From: Curtobacterium flaccumfaciens
Lineage (GTDB): Bacteria; Actinomycetota; Actinomycetes; Actinomycetales; Microbacteriaceae
Assembly (NCBI RefSeq): GCF_013359815.1
Contig: NZ_JABMCF010000036.1
Span: forward strand, 248,001 to 312,000
DNA length: 64,000 nucleotides
Direction of reading: 5' to 3'
In this document: positions 31,649 to 39,001 of the stretch, in pieces
Numbering within the stretch: the stretch's first letter is position 1
Layout: each line of letters begins with the position of its first letter
Notes under the pieces: generated by a model
The model's database searches: none
What the model was told of the DNA's origin: nothing
Seen by the model: only the letters and a program-made list of their open reading frames with translations
Program-made: the position numbers and the translations under genes

Positions 31649-33663
31649 GCCACCTGTTCCGGGGAGAGGTCGACGGAGAGGCCGGTCATGGACGACCGGG
31701 CCTCCGCGATCGTACGGGGTCCGAAGAGCGGGAACGTCGGGAACGGCTGGTTGAGCACGTACGCCAGGGCGATCGCCGTCGCGGGGACGCCGAACTGCTC
31801 GCCGAGCTCCCGCGCACGCCGGAGCCGCTCGAAGTTGTCGTCCGAGTAGTAGCAGCGGACGAGTTCGGCGTCGCTGGTGTCCTCGGGCGTCGCGCGGCCG
31901 GTGAAGAACCCGCGGGCCTGCGAGGACCACGGCAGCAGCGGGACCTGGCGTTCCTCCAGCCACGCCTTCGATGCCGCATCGGTCGCGTGTTCGCAGCCGT
32001 CCCACGGCACGTCGTACGCCTCGGCGAGACCGAAGTGGTTGCTGAGCACCTCGAACCCGTGCTTCCCGTTGGCCCGTGCGTAGGCGTTGGCCTCGTCGAA
32101 GCGTGCCGGCGTCCAGTTCGAGCCGCCGTACACGCGGATGCGCCCGGCTCGGCGGTGCTCGTCGAGCACGTCGACGAACTCCCCCACCGGGACGTCGGGG
32201 TTGTCGCGGTGCATCATGTAGATGTCCGCGTAGTCGGTGCCCTGGCGCTCGAGGCTCTCGAGCAGCTGCCGGGTGATCGACTCCGGGTCACAGTGCGGGG
32301 TGTGGGCGCCCTTCGTGATGACGACCACGTCCTCGCGGACCCCCCGGTTCTGGATCCACCTGCCGAGCCGTCCTTCGAGCACACCGCCGCCGTAGATGTA
32401 CCCGGTGTCGAAGACGTTGCCGCCCTGCTCGACGAACAGGTCGAAGATCGCGCTGGCGTGTGCCAGGTCGGGCTGGTTGTCGACGCCCATCACCAGGCGG
32501 GACATCCGCTTGCCGACGCCCGGCACCTCGCCGTAGCGCATCGGGTTGCCGTCCTGCACGGTGAGCGGTCGGCCGGACACCGTCGGGATGTCGGCGGTCT
32601 CGGCCTCGAAGGGGTAGCGCAGGCCGATCGCCGCGCGCCACCTGTCGAGCGTGCGGGCGGTGGCGAGGGTCTCGTCGATGGTCATCTGCGCCGCCTCGAC
32701 CGCACCGGCACGCAGGGCGTCGGTGGTGGCGTCGGCTTCTCGGGCGTAGGGGTGCTCACCCGCGAACGACAGCGAGCGAGGGGGTTCGTCGACGGTGTGG
32801 ATCTCGATGGTGGGGTCGTCGCCCAGGGTCCACGGGTCGGTGAGCACGATGCGACCGCGCGAGCCGTACACCGACACGGCGTTGTCGTCCTGCACGAAGA
32901 CGCCGGTCCGGACCGTCGCCGTGACCCCGCCCCGGTAGGTGAGCTGCGCGACCGTCCACTCGTCGACCCCGGTCGGCCCGAGCGTGCCCGTGGCGGTGAG
33001 GTCCACCGGTTCGGCGACGGCGACCCCGGTGGCGGCCTGCACGATCGCCGCGGCCATCGTCACCGGGTACCCGCCGACGTCGAGGATCCCGCCGCCGGCG
33101 GTGTCGACGTCGAACAGGCGACCGGTGCGCTCACCCGTCCGGAACGCGAACGAGGCGTCCACGTGGGTCACGTCGCCGATCACGCCGTCGCGGACCAGGT
33201 CGAGCAGTGCCGCGGTCTGCGGGTGGAAGCGGTACATGAACGCCTCGACGAGCGGCAGGCCGGCCTGGCGCGCGGCGTCGGTGAGCGCCATCGCGGTGCC
33301 GTGGTTCACGGCGAGGGGCTTCTCGCACAGGACGGCCTTGCCGGCCTCGAGTGCGGCGAGCACGAGCCGGGTGTGCCCGGTGTGCACGGTCGACACGTAG
33401 ACGGCGTCCACCCGGGGGTCGGCGAGGACCTCGTCGTAGGTCCCGGCGGTCACGTCCGTGAACCCGAACCCGGCGGCCTCGTCGGCGAAGACCTGCGCCC
33501 GCTCGGCGGACGAACTGCCGGCTGCGACCAGGACGCCCCCGCTGGCGGGCAGCTGCGAGAGGAAGCGTCGGGCGATGCTGCCGGGGCCGAGGACGGCCCA
33601 CCCGGGGCGGTCGGTGGTGGTCGAGGTCGGGGTGGTGGCGGTGTTCGCCGTCTGCGCTGACAT
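31627..33663 (-). CDS. Fusion of Gfo/Idh/MocA oxidoreductase and aldo-keto reductase
   Basis: A 678-residue two-domain enzyme. Residues about 20-350 are a Gfo/Idh/MocA dehydrogenase: VLGPGSIARRF dinucleotide motif and the EKP motif (114-116). Residues about 370-678 are an aldo-keto reductase with the full tetrad D419, Y424, K451 and H485. Both halves look intact, so it may interconvert a sugar through a keto intermediate, but the substrate is unknown. There is no frameshift between domains. ATG at 33663 has AAGGA 6 nt upstream. It is followed by the overlapping lacI gene. Confidence 0.9.
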   Translation of the reverse strand: MSAQTANTATTPTSTTTDRPGWAVLGPGSIARRFLSQLPASGGVLVAAGSSSAERAQVFADEAAGFGFTDVTAGTYDEVLADPRVDAVYVSTVHTGHTRLVLAALEAGKAVLCEKPLAVNHGTAMALTDAARQAGLPLVEAFMYRFHPQTAALLDLVRDGVIGDVTHVDASFAFRTGERTGRLFDVDTAGGGILDVGGYPVTMAAAIVQAATGVAVAEPVDLTATGTLGPTGVDEWTVAQLTYRGGVTATVRTGVFVQDDNAVSVYGSRGRIVLTDPWTLGDDPTIEIHTVDEPPRSLSFAGEHPYAREADATTDALRAGAVEAAQMTIDETLATARTLDRWRAAIGLRYPFEAETADIPTVSGRPLTVQDGNPMRYGEVPGVGKRMSRLVMGVDNQPDLAHASAIFDLFVEQGGNVFDTGYIYGGGVLEGRLGRWIQNRGVREDVVVITKGAHTPHCDPESITRQLLESLERQGTDYADIYMMHRDNPDVPVGEFVDVLDEHRRAGRIRVYGGSNWTPARFDEANAYARANGKHGFEVLSNHFGLAEAYDVPWDGCEHATDAASKAWLEERQVPLLPWSSQARGFFTGRATPEDTSDAELVRCYYSDDNFERLRRARELGEQFGVPATAIALAYVLNQPFPTFPLFGPRTIAEARSSMTGLSVDLSPEQVAWLDLRA

Positions 33664-33680
33664 GCGGATCCTTGTCGTCT

Positions 33681-33694
33681 CGTGAACCTTCACG
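33681..33694. promoter_or_regulatory. LacI-type operator O1 downstream of the -10
   Basis: CGTGAACCTTCACG has the symmetric halves CGTGA and TCACG around a 4-bp centre. It lies 10 bp past the -10 box, where it would block transcription of the two-domain gene. Confidence 0.72.
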
Positions 33695-33703
33695 GTCGGC
33701 TCG

Positions 33704-33732
33704 ACGCTAGCGGGCACCAGAGCGATCGGCAA
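33704..33732 (-). promoter_or_regulatory. Promoter of the dehydrogenase/aldo-keto reductase-lacI operon
   Basis: On the minus strand TTGCCG (33732-33727) and TAGCGT (33709-33704) are separated by 17 bp. The promoter is bracketed by the two LacI-type operators, whose centres are 68 bp apart. Confidence 0.65.
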
Positions 33733-33748
33733 TGGTCCTGCGGCAATT

Positions 33749-33762
33749 CGTGAGCGTTCACG
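33749..33762. promoter_or_regulatory. LacI-type operator O2 upstream of the -35
   Basis: CGTGAGCGTTCACG shares the GTGA-N4-TCAC form of O1. The centre-to-centre distance of 68 bp to O1 would allow looping by a LacI-family tetramer, or independent binding by two dimers. Confidence 0.7.
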
Positions 33763-33818
33763 GCGGCGGCGGAGGAGCCGGCGTCCGCGACCCCCGGAAC
33801 TGCTCCTAGACTCTCGGC

Positions 33819-34367
33819 ATGGCCAGTGCCCGCGACCGCGTCCTCGACAGCTTCGTCGCCATCGTGTGCGAGGAAGGCGAGCGTCCCGCCACGCTCGACG
33901 CCGTCGCCGCGCGCGCCGGTGTCTCGAAGGGCGGCCTGCTCTACCACTTCGGTTCCAAGGCCGCGCTGGTCGAGGGGCTCTGCGAACGCCTGTCCGACCT
34001 GTCCGCGATCGACGTCGAGCGCATGCAGGACGCCGAGGACGGTGCCGCGCGCTACTTCGTCCGCAACTGCCTGTTCGTCGGCAGCGAGCTGGACCTCGCC
34101 CTGCTCGCCGCGAGCCGCCTGCAGCAGGCCGGCTACGAAGAGGCCGGACGCACCCTCGACGACACCGAGAACGCCTGGCTCGCGACCCTCGTCGACGCCC
34201 TCGGCGACGAGCCGACCGCGCAGGCCGTCAAGCTCCTCGGCGACGGGCTGTACCACCAGGCCTCGCTCGGTGCCGCGAGCGAGGTGCGACCGAAGCGGGG
34301 CAGCGTCGACATGGAGACCCTGCTCACCGTCGTCGACCGTCTGATCGCGACGCGACCCGGAGCGTGA
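33819..34367 (+). CDS. TetR family transcriptional regulator
   Basis: The 182-residue protein has a TetR helix-turn-helix (VAARAGVSKGGLLYHFGSKAALVEGL) and a helical ligand domain. A TAGACT box lies 6 nt before the ATG, so the transcript is probably leaderless. It is divergent from the two-domain oxidoreductase gene; because that promoter carries LacI sites, its true target is uncertain. It could be the missing regulator for the palindrome at 30537. Confidence 0.9.
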   Translation: MASARDRVLDSFVAIVCEEGERPATLDAVAARAGVSKGGLLYHFGSKAALVEGLCERLSDLSAIDVERMQDAEDGAARYFVRNCLFVGSELDLALLAASRLQQAGYEEAGRTLDDTENAWLATLVDALGDEPTAQAVKLLGDGLYHQASLGAASEVRPKRGSVDMETLLTVVDRLIATRPGA

Positions 34368-34433
34368 ACCGGCACACCCCCGGCTGGGGATAGACTGGGG
34401 AACGATCCACTCGTCGACACCCGGAGGTATCCC

Positions 34434-34604
34434 GTGGGCCGCGTCATCGCCGCTGTTTTCTCGATCCTGCTGCTGCTGGTGTCGATGTACCTGTTCGGGT
34501 TCGCCTTCCAGGTCGAGTCGGGCCAGGCCTTCGTCTTCATGGCCGGCGTGCTCCTGATGAGCCTCTCCTTCTTCCTGCCGATCCACGTGTTCGGCAAGCG
34601 CTAG
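34434..34604 (+). CDS. 56-residue two-helix membrane protein
   Basis: Not recognised. The product starts MGRVIAAVFSILLLLVSMYL, so helix 1 is about residues 4-24, and a second helix spans about 33-51, ending PIHVFGKR. The GTG start at 34434 has GGAGGT 5 nt upstream, and a TAGACT box lies at 34391-34396, giving a plausible short leader. Short direct repeats of CAGCAAGC follow the stop, then a strong terminator. Its small size explains why it is easily missed. Confidence 0.75.
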   Translation: MGRVIAAVFSILLLLVSMYLFGFAFQVESGQAFVFMAGVLLMSLSFFLPIHVFGKR

Positions 34605-34657
34605 CCAGCAAGCAGCGCCGCTAGTCAGCAAGCGCGACCAGCAAGCACTGATCAGCA

Positions 34658-34704
34658 CACACAGAACGGCCCCGCACCTCACCGGTGCGGGGCCGTTCTG
34701 TGTG
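34658..34704. terminator. Strong bidirectional terminator, 21-bp perfect stem
   Basis: CACACAGAACGGCCCCGCAC plus one base pairs exactly with GGTGCGGGGCCGTTCTGTGT plus one base across a 5-nt loop. It lies between convergent genes (the 56-residue membrane protein and ribH). Confidence 0.85.
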
Positions 34705-34718
34705 GCGTGTCCGGCGCC

Positions 34719-35198
34719 TCAGACCGGGAGGCGCAGGGACCGCAGCGTCACCGCGGTGCTGATCGCCGCGTGTGCGGCCTCGGCGCCCTTGTCCTCCTTG
34801 GAGTCGGGCAGCCCGGCGCGGTCGAGTCCCTGCTGCTCGTCGTCCAGCGTGAGCACGCCGAACCCGACGGGCTTGCCGGTGTCGATCGCGACCTGCGTCA
34901 GGCCGCTCGTCGCAGCACCCGAGACGTACTCGAAGTGCGGGGTGCCGCCGCGGATGATGACGCCGAGCGCGACCGCCGCGTCGAAACCGGCCTCGAGCGC
35001 GGTCTTCGCGACCACGGGCAGCTCGAAGCTTCCGGGGACGGGGATAACCTCGGCCGTCGCCCCGAGCCGCTCGACCTCGCGCTGTGCCCCGGCCAGCAGG
35101 CCCGCGGCGATGGTGTCGTGCCACTGTCCGGCGATGACGGCCACCCGGATCCCGGTGCCGTCGACCTGGTCGCGGTCTGCCGCGCCTGCTCCGCTCAT
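34719..35198 (-). CDS. ribH: RibH, 6,7-dimethyl-8-ribityllumazine synthase
   Basis: Forms lumazine from the pyrimidine precursor and dihydroxybutanone phosphate, the step before riboflavin synthase. The 159-residue protein carries [15 protein letters not shown], the phosphate/substrate loop [22 protein letters not shown] (quoted as key residues GGTPHF and SGAATSG) and [15 protein letters not shown] at 35198 overlaps the ribB stop (ATGA), so the longer in-frame reading is not used. It is the last gene of the riboflavin operon. Confidence 0.96.
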   Translation of the reverse strand: MSGAGAADRDQVDGTGIRVAVIAGQWHDTIAAGLLAGAQREVERLGATAEVIPVPGSFELPVVAKTALEAGFDAAVALGVIIRGGTPHFEYVSGAATSGLTQVAIDTGKPVGFGVLTLDDEQQGLDRAGLPDSKEDKGAEAAHAAISTAVTLRSLRLPV

Positions 35199-35887
35199 CG
35201 TGTCGTTCCTTCCGTGGGCGCTGCGGTCGCTGCCGCCGCCCGGTCTGCCGCGTCCAGCCACTCGGCGAGCGCGGCGATGGTGATGACGGGCACGCCCTCG
35301 CGTGCCCCGAGTGCGACGAGCGCCGGCAGCCGCATCATGCTGCCGTCCTCGTCGACGATCTCGCAGATCGCCGCAGCGGGCCGGAGTCCGGCTGCTGTGA
35401 CGAGCTCGATCGCTGCTTCGGTGTGCCCGGCGCGCTCCCGGACCCCGCCCGGTCGTGCGCGCAGGGGCACCACGTGTCCGGGGCGGTGCAGGTCGTCGCG
35501 CACCGAGGTCGGGTCGGCGAGGACCCGCAGCGTACGGGCGCGGTCATGAGCGCTGATGCCCGTGGTCACACCGACGGCGGCGTCGACGGTGACCGTGTAG
35601 GCCGTGCCGCGGACGTCCTCGTTGTGCGCCACCATCGGCGGCAGGTCGAGGGCGTCGGCGATCTCGGTGCTGAGCGGCGCGCAGATGAACCCGGACGAGT
35701 GCGCGACGGTCCACGCGATCCACTCCGGCGAGGCGAGCTCGGCGGACAGGATGACGTCACCCTCGTTCTCACGGTCCTCGTCGTCGACGACGATCACCGG
35801 ACGACCGGCGGCGATCGACGCGATCGCGGCCTCGATGCTCGACAACCCGAGTGCCTGCGGGACGGCACCGGCCTCGGCGACCATCAC
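35195..35887 (-). CDS. ribB: RibB, 3,4-dihydroxy-2-butanone 4-phosphate synthase (single domain)
   Basis: Makes the four-carbon precursor of riboflavin from ribulose 5-phosphate. The 230-residue protein has the acidic metal site [12 protein letters not shown], the run [11 protein letters not shown] and [15 protein letters not shown]. It contains only the RibB domain; the GTP cyclohydrolase II (RibA) half found in the fused actinobacterial RibBA is absent. GTG at 35887 overlaps the ribE stop; ATG at 35884 is equally possible. Confidence 0.95.
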   Translation of the reverse strand: MMVAEAGAVPQALGLSSIEAAIASIAAGRPVIVVDDEDRENEGDVILSAELASPEWIAWTVAHSSGFICAPLSTEIADALDLPPMVAHNEDVRGTAYTVTVDAAVGVTTGISAHDRARTLRVLADPTSVRDDLHRPGHVVPLRARPGGVRERAGHTEAAIELVTAAGLRPAAAICEIVDEDGSMMRLPALVALGAREGVPVITIAALAEWLDAADRAAAATAAPTEGTTR

Positions 35888-36537
35888 CGGGCCTCCGATC
35901 CGACGGTCTCGAGCGACTGCGCCGCGGCGTCGAGCCGCAGCATGCGGCGGACGTGCCGTGCCAGGACGTCGGTCTCGACGTTCACCCGGTCACCCGGCAC
36001 GCGGAGCCCGAGCGTCGTCGCCTCGAGTGTCTCGGGGATCAGGCTCACCTCGAACCAGGCCGCGTCGGGCGCGGTGTCCTCGGGTGAGACCGCGCTGACC
36101 GTGAGCGAGACGCCGTCGAGCGCGATCGAGCCCTTGTCGACCACGAGCGGGCTGAGTGCGGGCGCGAGCGAGAACCGCACGCGTCGCCAGCCGTCACCGT
36201 CGGCCGTCTCGAGCACCGTGGCGGTGCCGTCGATGTGGCCCTGCACGATGTGCCCGCCCAGGCGGTCACCCACCGAGGCGGCGCGCTCGAGGTTCAGGCG
36301 GTCGCCCACCCGGAGTGCACCGTGGGCGCTCATGTCGAGGGTCTGCTTCATGACGAAGGCGGTGAAGGTCTCGGGGGTCTGCTCGACGACGGTCAGGCAG
36401 ACACCACTCGTCGCGATCGAGTCGCCGTGCCGGGCGTCCTGCACGACGACGGGGCCGTGGACGGTGAGCGCGACGGAGTCGCCCTGCTGCTCGACGGCGG
36501 TGACGGTGCCGAGTTCCTCGATGATGCCGGTGAACAC
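35884..36537 (-). CDS. ribE: RibE, riboflavin synthase alpha chain
   Basis: Dismutates two lumazine molecules to riboflavin. The 217-residue protein has two tandem lumazine-binding repeats, starting [12 protein letters not shown] and, in the second half, [15 protein letters not shown]. The start is GTG at 36537 with AGAGGA 6 nt upstream; the longer in-frame reading would run into the riboswitch. It is the first gene after the FMN riboswitch, followed by overlapping ribB and ribH. Confidence 0.95.
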   Translation of the reverse strand: MFTGIIEELGTVTAVEQQGDSVALTVHGPVVVQDARHGDSIATSGVCLTVVEQTPETFTAFVMKQTLDMSAHGALRVGDRLNLERAASVGDRLGGHIVQGHIDGTATVLETADGDGWRRVRFSLAPALSPLVVDKGSIALDGVSLTVSAVSPEDTAPDAAWFEVSLIPETLEATTLGLRVPGDRVNVETDVLARHVRRMLRLDAAAQSLETVGSEAR

Positions 36538-36636
36538 TGGTGTCCTCTCAACGGGACTCCGGGGGCGTTCGACGATCGTCGGCATCGACGGACGGGTCGC
36601 GCCCCACGGGTGGTGGGGTCGTCCTGTCCGCCCAGC

Positions 36637-36763
36637 GCGCCTCCCATCCGGACTTTCACCGTCGGTCCCGGAATCCCACCGGGTCAACCTCTGTCGGGTT
36701 CGCACCCGTCATCAGTTCGTGGACTGTCACCACCGGCTCGGAATTACACCGACCCCGGAGCGC
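36637..36763 (-). ncRNA. FMN riboswitch (RFN element)
   Basis: On the minus strand the conserved blocks appear in order: GGGGTCGGTGTAATTCCGAG, CCGGTGGTGACAGTCC, GACCCGGTGGGATTCCGGG, ACCGACGGTGAAAGTCCGG and ATGGGAGG. These match the RFN aptamer, including the closing P1 stem CTCC/GGAG. It lies 100 nt before ribE and should switch off ribE-ribB-ribH when FMN is plentiful. Since ribE has its own Shine-Dalgarno site, translational control is plausible. Confidence 0.96.
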
Positions 36764-36837
36764 TTGCGTAGTCGGAACGATACCCCAGGCCGCTGACGGC
36801 CGCGCCACGGTGGCAGCGCCGTCGTAACCGGGCGTCT

Positions 36838-37019
36838 CCCCCGGGCACGGTGAGCACGTGGCGCCCGCGGTGTCCGACGTCCGGCGTCCGCGTCCCGCGT
36901 CCGCACTGCGACGATGCACGAGTCGATCGACGAGCGGTCCGTCGGAACATGCACACGCATCCGATGCGCCCACATGTTCCGACGCGCACGGCCCGTGCGC
37001 GACCCCCCGGGCACGGTGA
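36838..37019. repeat. 16-bp direct repeats flanking a nested palindrome
   Basis: CCCCCGGGCACGGTGA occurs at 36838-36853 and 37004-37019, 166 bp apart start to start. Between them CGTCGGAACATG (36940-36951) and CATGTTCCGACG (36973-36984) form an inverted repeat enclosing a second one, CGCATC/GATGCG. The stretch has no credible gene. It separates the riboswitch promoter region from the chaplin-like gene. Confidence 0.65.
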
Positions 37020-37048
37020 CGAGGGGCGCCACGGTGTGACGCCCCTCG
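37020..37048. terminator. Hairpin after the chaplin-like gene
   Basis: CGAGGGGCG pairs with CGCCCCTCG around an 11-nt loop, starting 12 bp beyond the stop codon on the minus strand. No T-tract. Confidence 0.55.
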
Positions 37049-37060
37049 ATCATCCGCCGG

Positions 37061-38914
37061 TCAGTGCCGACGACGGAGCACGAGCGTGCCCGCTCCGGCG
37101 AGGAGCAGCAGGAGCGCGAACCCGGCGGGCAGGACCGGTGAGTCGGCTCCCGTGTAGGCGAGCTCCGGCTGGCCGTCACCGGCCGCGGCTGCTGCCGCGA
37201 CGGTCCCGGCGCTGGTGCGGACCCCGCTGGTGGCAGCGGTCGTGGTGGTCACCACACCCGCAGTGGAGGCCCGGGTCGGCTCGACGACGCCGACCACGCC
37301 CACCGGGACGGTCGCCGTGCCGGGCGTGGTGCCGGTGTCGGTGCCCGTCCCGTCGGTGGGGACGGTGCCCGGGTCGGTACCGGGGTCCGTACCGGGGTCC
37401 GTACCGGGGTCGGTACCGGGGTCCGTACCGGGGTCGGTACCGGGGTCCATACCGGGGTCGGTGCCGGGGTCCGTGCCCGGGTTGGTCCCGGGGTTCGTGC
37501 CGGTGCCGGGGGTGGTGCTGGTGCCGTCACCGACGATGCCGATCCCGTTGCCGCCGATCGTGATCGGCAGGCTGATCACCGGGGTGACCTGGGTGCCGGA
37601 GAGCAGGCCGCCGTCGCCGGAGGTCGAACCGCCGGTCGTCGGGGTCGTGGTGCCGGTGGCCGGAGCCGTGGCGCCGCCGGTGCTCGTGCCGTCACCGAGG
37701 ACGCCGATGCCGTTGCCACCGATCGTCACCGGGACGTCGACGACCGGGGACACCTGCGTGCCCGAAGCCGTGCCGTCCGAACCCGAGGTCGAACCACCGG
37801 CCGCCGGGGTCGTCGTGCCGGTGGCCGGAGCCGTGGCGCCGCCGGTGCTCGTGCCGTCACCGAGGACGCCGATACCGTTGCCACCGATCGTCACCGGGAC
37901 GTCGACGACCGGGGACACCTGCGTGCCCGAAGCCGTGCCGTCCGAACCAGAGGTCGAACCACCGGCCGCCGGAGCGGTCCCGGTACCCGTACCCGTGCCC
38001 GCGGCGGGCGCCGTGCCCGTCGCGGTGCCCGTCCCGAGCAGCCCGATGCCGTTGTCCGCCGCCGTGACCGGGATCGAGACCACCGGGGACACCTGCGTGC
38101 CCGAGGCCGTGCCGTCCGAACCCGAGGTCGTACCACCGGCCGTCGGAGCGGTCCCGGTACCCGAACCCGCGGCGGGCGCCGTGCCCGTCGCGGTTCCGTC
38201 ACCGAGGACACCGATGCCGTTGCCACCGATCGTCACCGGGACGTCGACCAGGCCGGTCACCTGGGTGCCGGAGAGCAGTCCGTCGGTGCCCGAGGTGGTG
38301 GGCGCCGACGGGGCTTCGGCAGCCGGCGCCGGTGTCGCCGCCGCCGGGGCGGTCGACGTCGAGGTGCCGTCGCCGAGGACGCCGATCCCGTTGCCGGACA
38401 CCGTCACGGGGACGGTCACGGCCGGAGCGACCTGGGTGCCGGAAGCGGTGCCGTCCTCGCCCGAGGTGCTCGGAGCGGGAGCGGCAGGAGCCGAAGCGGG
38501 GGCAGCAGGCGCCGGAGCAGCCGCGGGTGCGGCGGCCGAGACCGCGTCACCGGCGACGGCAACGGCGTTGCCGCCGACCGTCACCGGGGCCGCGACGTCC
38601 GGCACCACCTGCGTACCCGAGAGCGTGCCGTCCTGGCCCGAGGTGCTCGGGGCAGGAGCGGTCGTGGCCGGAGCAGGCGCCGGGGCCGGAGCGGCGGGCG
38701 TGAACCCGGTCGCCGTCGACACCGCGTCGCCGAGCACGGCGATCGCGTTGCCGCCGAGGGACACCGGGGCGTCCACGGAAGGGGCCACCTGGGTGCCCGA
38801 GACGGTGCCGTCGGCACCGGATGTCGTGGCCGCGTTCGCCGCAGCCGTGCCGCCGAGCGTGAGCCCGCCGACGAAGAGGGCGAACCAGAGCCCTCTGGAG
38901 ACGTACTTGTTCAT
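37061..38914 (-). CDS. Sortase-anchored surface protein with eight chaplin-like repeats
   Basis: A 617-residue secreted protein: signal peptide (1-29), eight repeats beginning at about 32, 92, 151, 208, 264, 322, 377 and 432, a PGTD repeat stretch (470-516), and a C-terminal sorting signal LAYTG (585-589), hydrophobic helix (594-613) and RRRH tail. Each repeat reads SGxDGxxSGTQVxPxVxxPV followed by xxGGNGIGVLGDG, resembling the hydrophobic Streptomyces chaplin domain but without its cysteines. LAxTG is the class E sortase motif also used by long chaplins. GGGAG precedes the ATG. A hydrophobic cell-surface coat is the likely role; the chaplin link is inferred from pattern. Confidence 0.82.
   Translation of the reverse strand: MNKYVSRGLWFALFVGGLTLGGTAAANAATTSGADGTVSGTQVAPSVDAPVSLGGNAIAVLGDAVSTATGFTPAAPAPAPAPATTAPAPSTSGQDGTLSGTQVVPDVAAPVTVGGNAVAVAGDAVSAAAPAAAPAPAAPASAPAAPAPSTSGEDGTASGTQVAPAVTVPVTVSGNGIGVLGDGTSTSTAPAAATPAPAAEAPSAPTTSGTDGLLSGTQVTGLVDVPVTIGGNGIGVLGDGTATGTAPAAGSGTGTAPTAGGTTSGSDGTASGTQVSPVVSIPVTAADNGIGLLGTGTATGTAPAAGTGTGTGTAPAAGGSTSGSDGTASGTQVSPVVDVPVTIGGNGIGVLGDGTSTGGATAPATGTTTPAAGGSTSGSDGTASGTQVSPVVDVPVTIGGNGIGVLGDGTSTGGATAPATGTTTPTTGGSTSGDGGLLSGTQVTPVISLPITIGGNGIGIVGDGTSTTPGTGTNPGTNPGTDPGTDPGMDPGTDPGTDPGTDPGTDPGTDPGTDPGTVPTDGTGTDTGTTPGTATVPVGVVGVVEPTRASTAGVVTTTTAATSGVRTSAGTVAAAAAAGDGQPELAYTGADSPVLPAGFALLLLLAGAGTLVLRRRH
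37671..38000. repeat. Near-identical 165-bp tandem units inside the chaplin-like gene
   Basis: The 55-codon unit covering repeats six and seven is almost base-identical between copies (for example GCGCCGCCGG at 37671 and again at 37836). This points to recent duplication and possible repeat-number variation between strains. Confidence 0.8.
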
Positions 38915-39001
38915 GGTCGTACTCCCTGATCGAGATCGTCACCGACCGCGGACGCAGCCGGGATGTGTGCGTGCCTGCCGTGGCGGACAGGCGCACCGAT
39001 C

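Noticed and set aside
37370..37480. CRISPR-like regular repeats
   Set aside because: These are 12-bp units coding PGTD inside an open reading frame, with no spacers and no cas genes.
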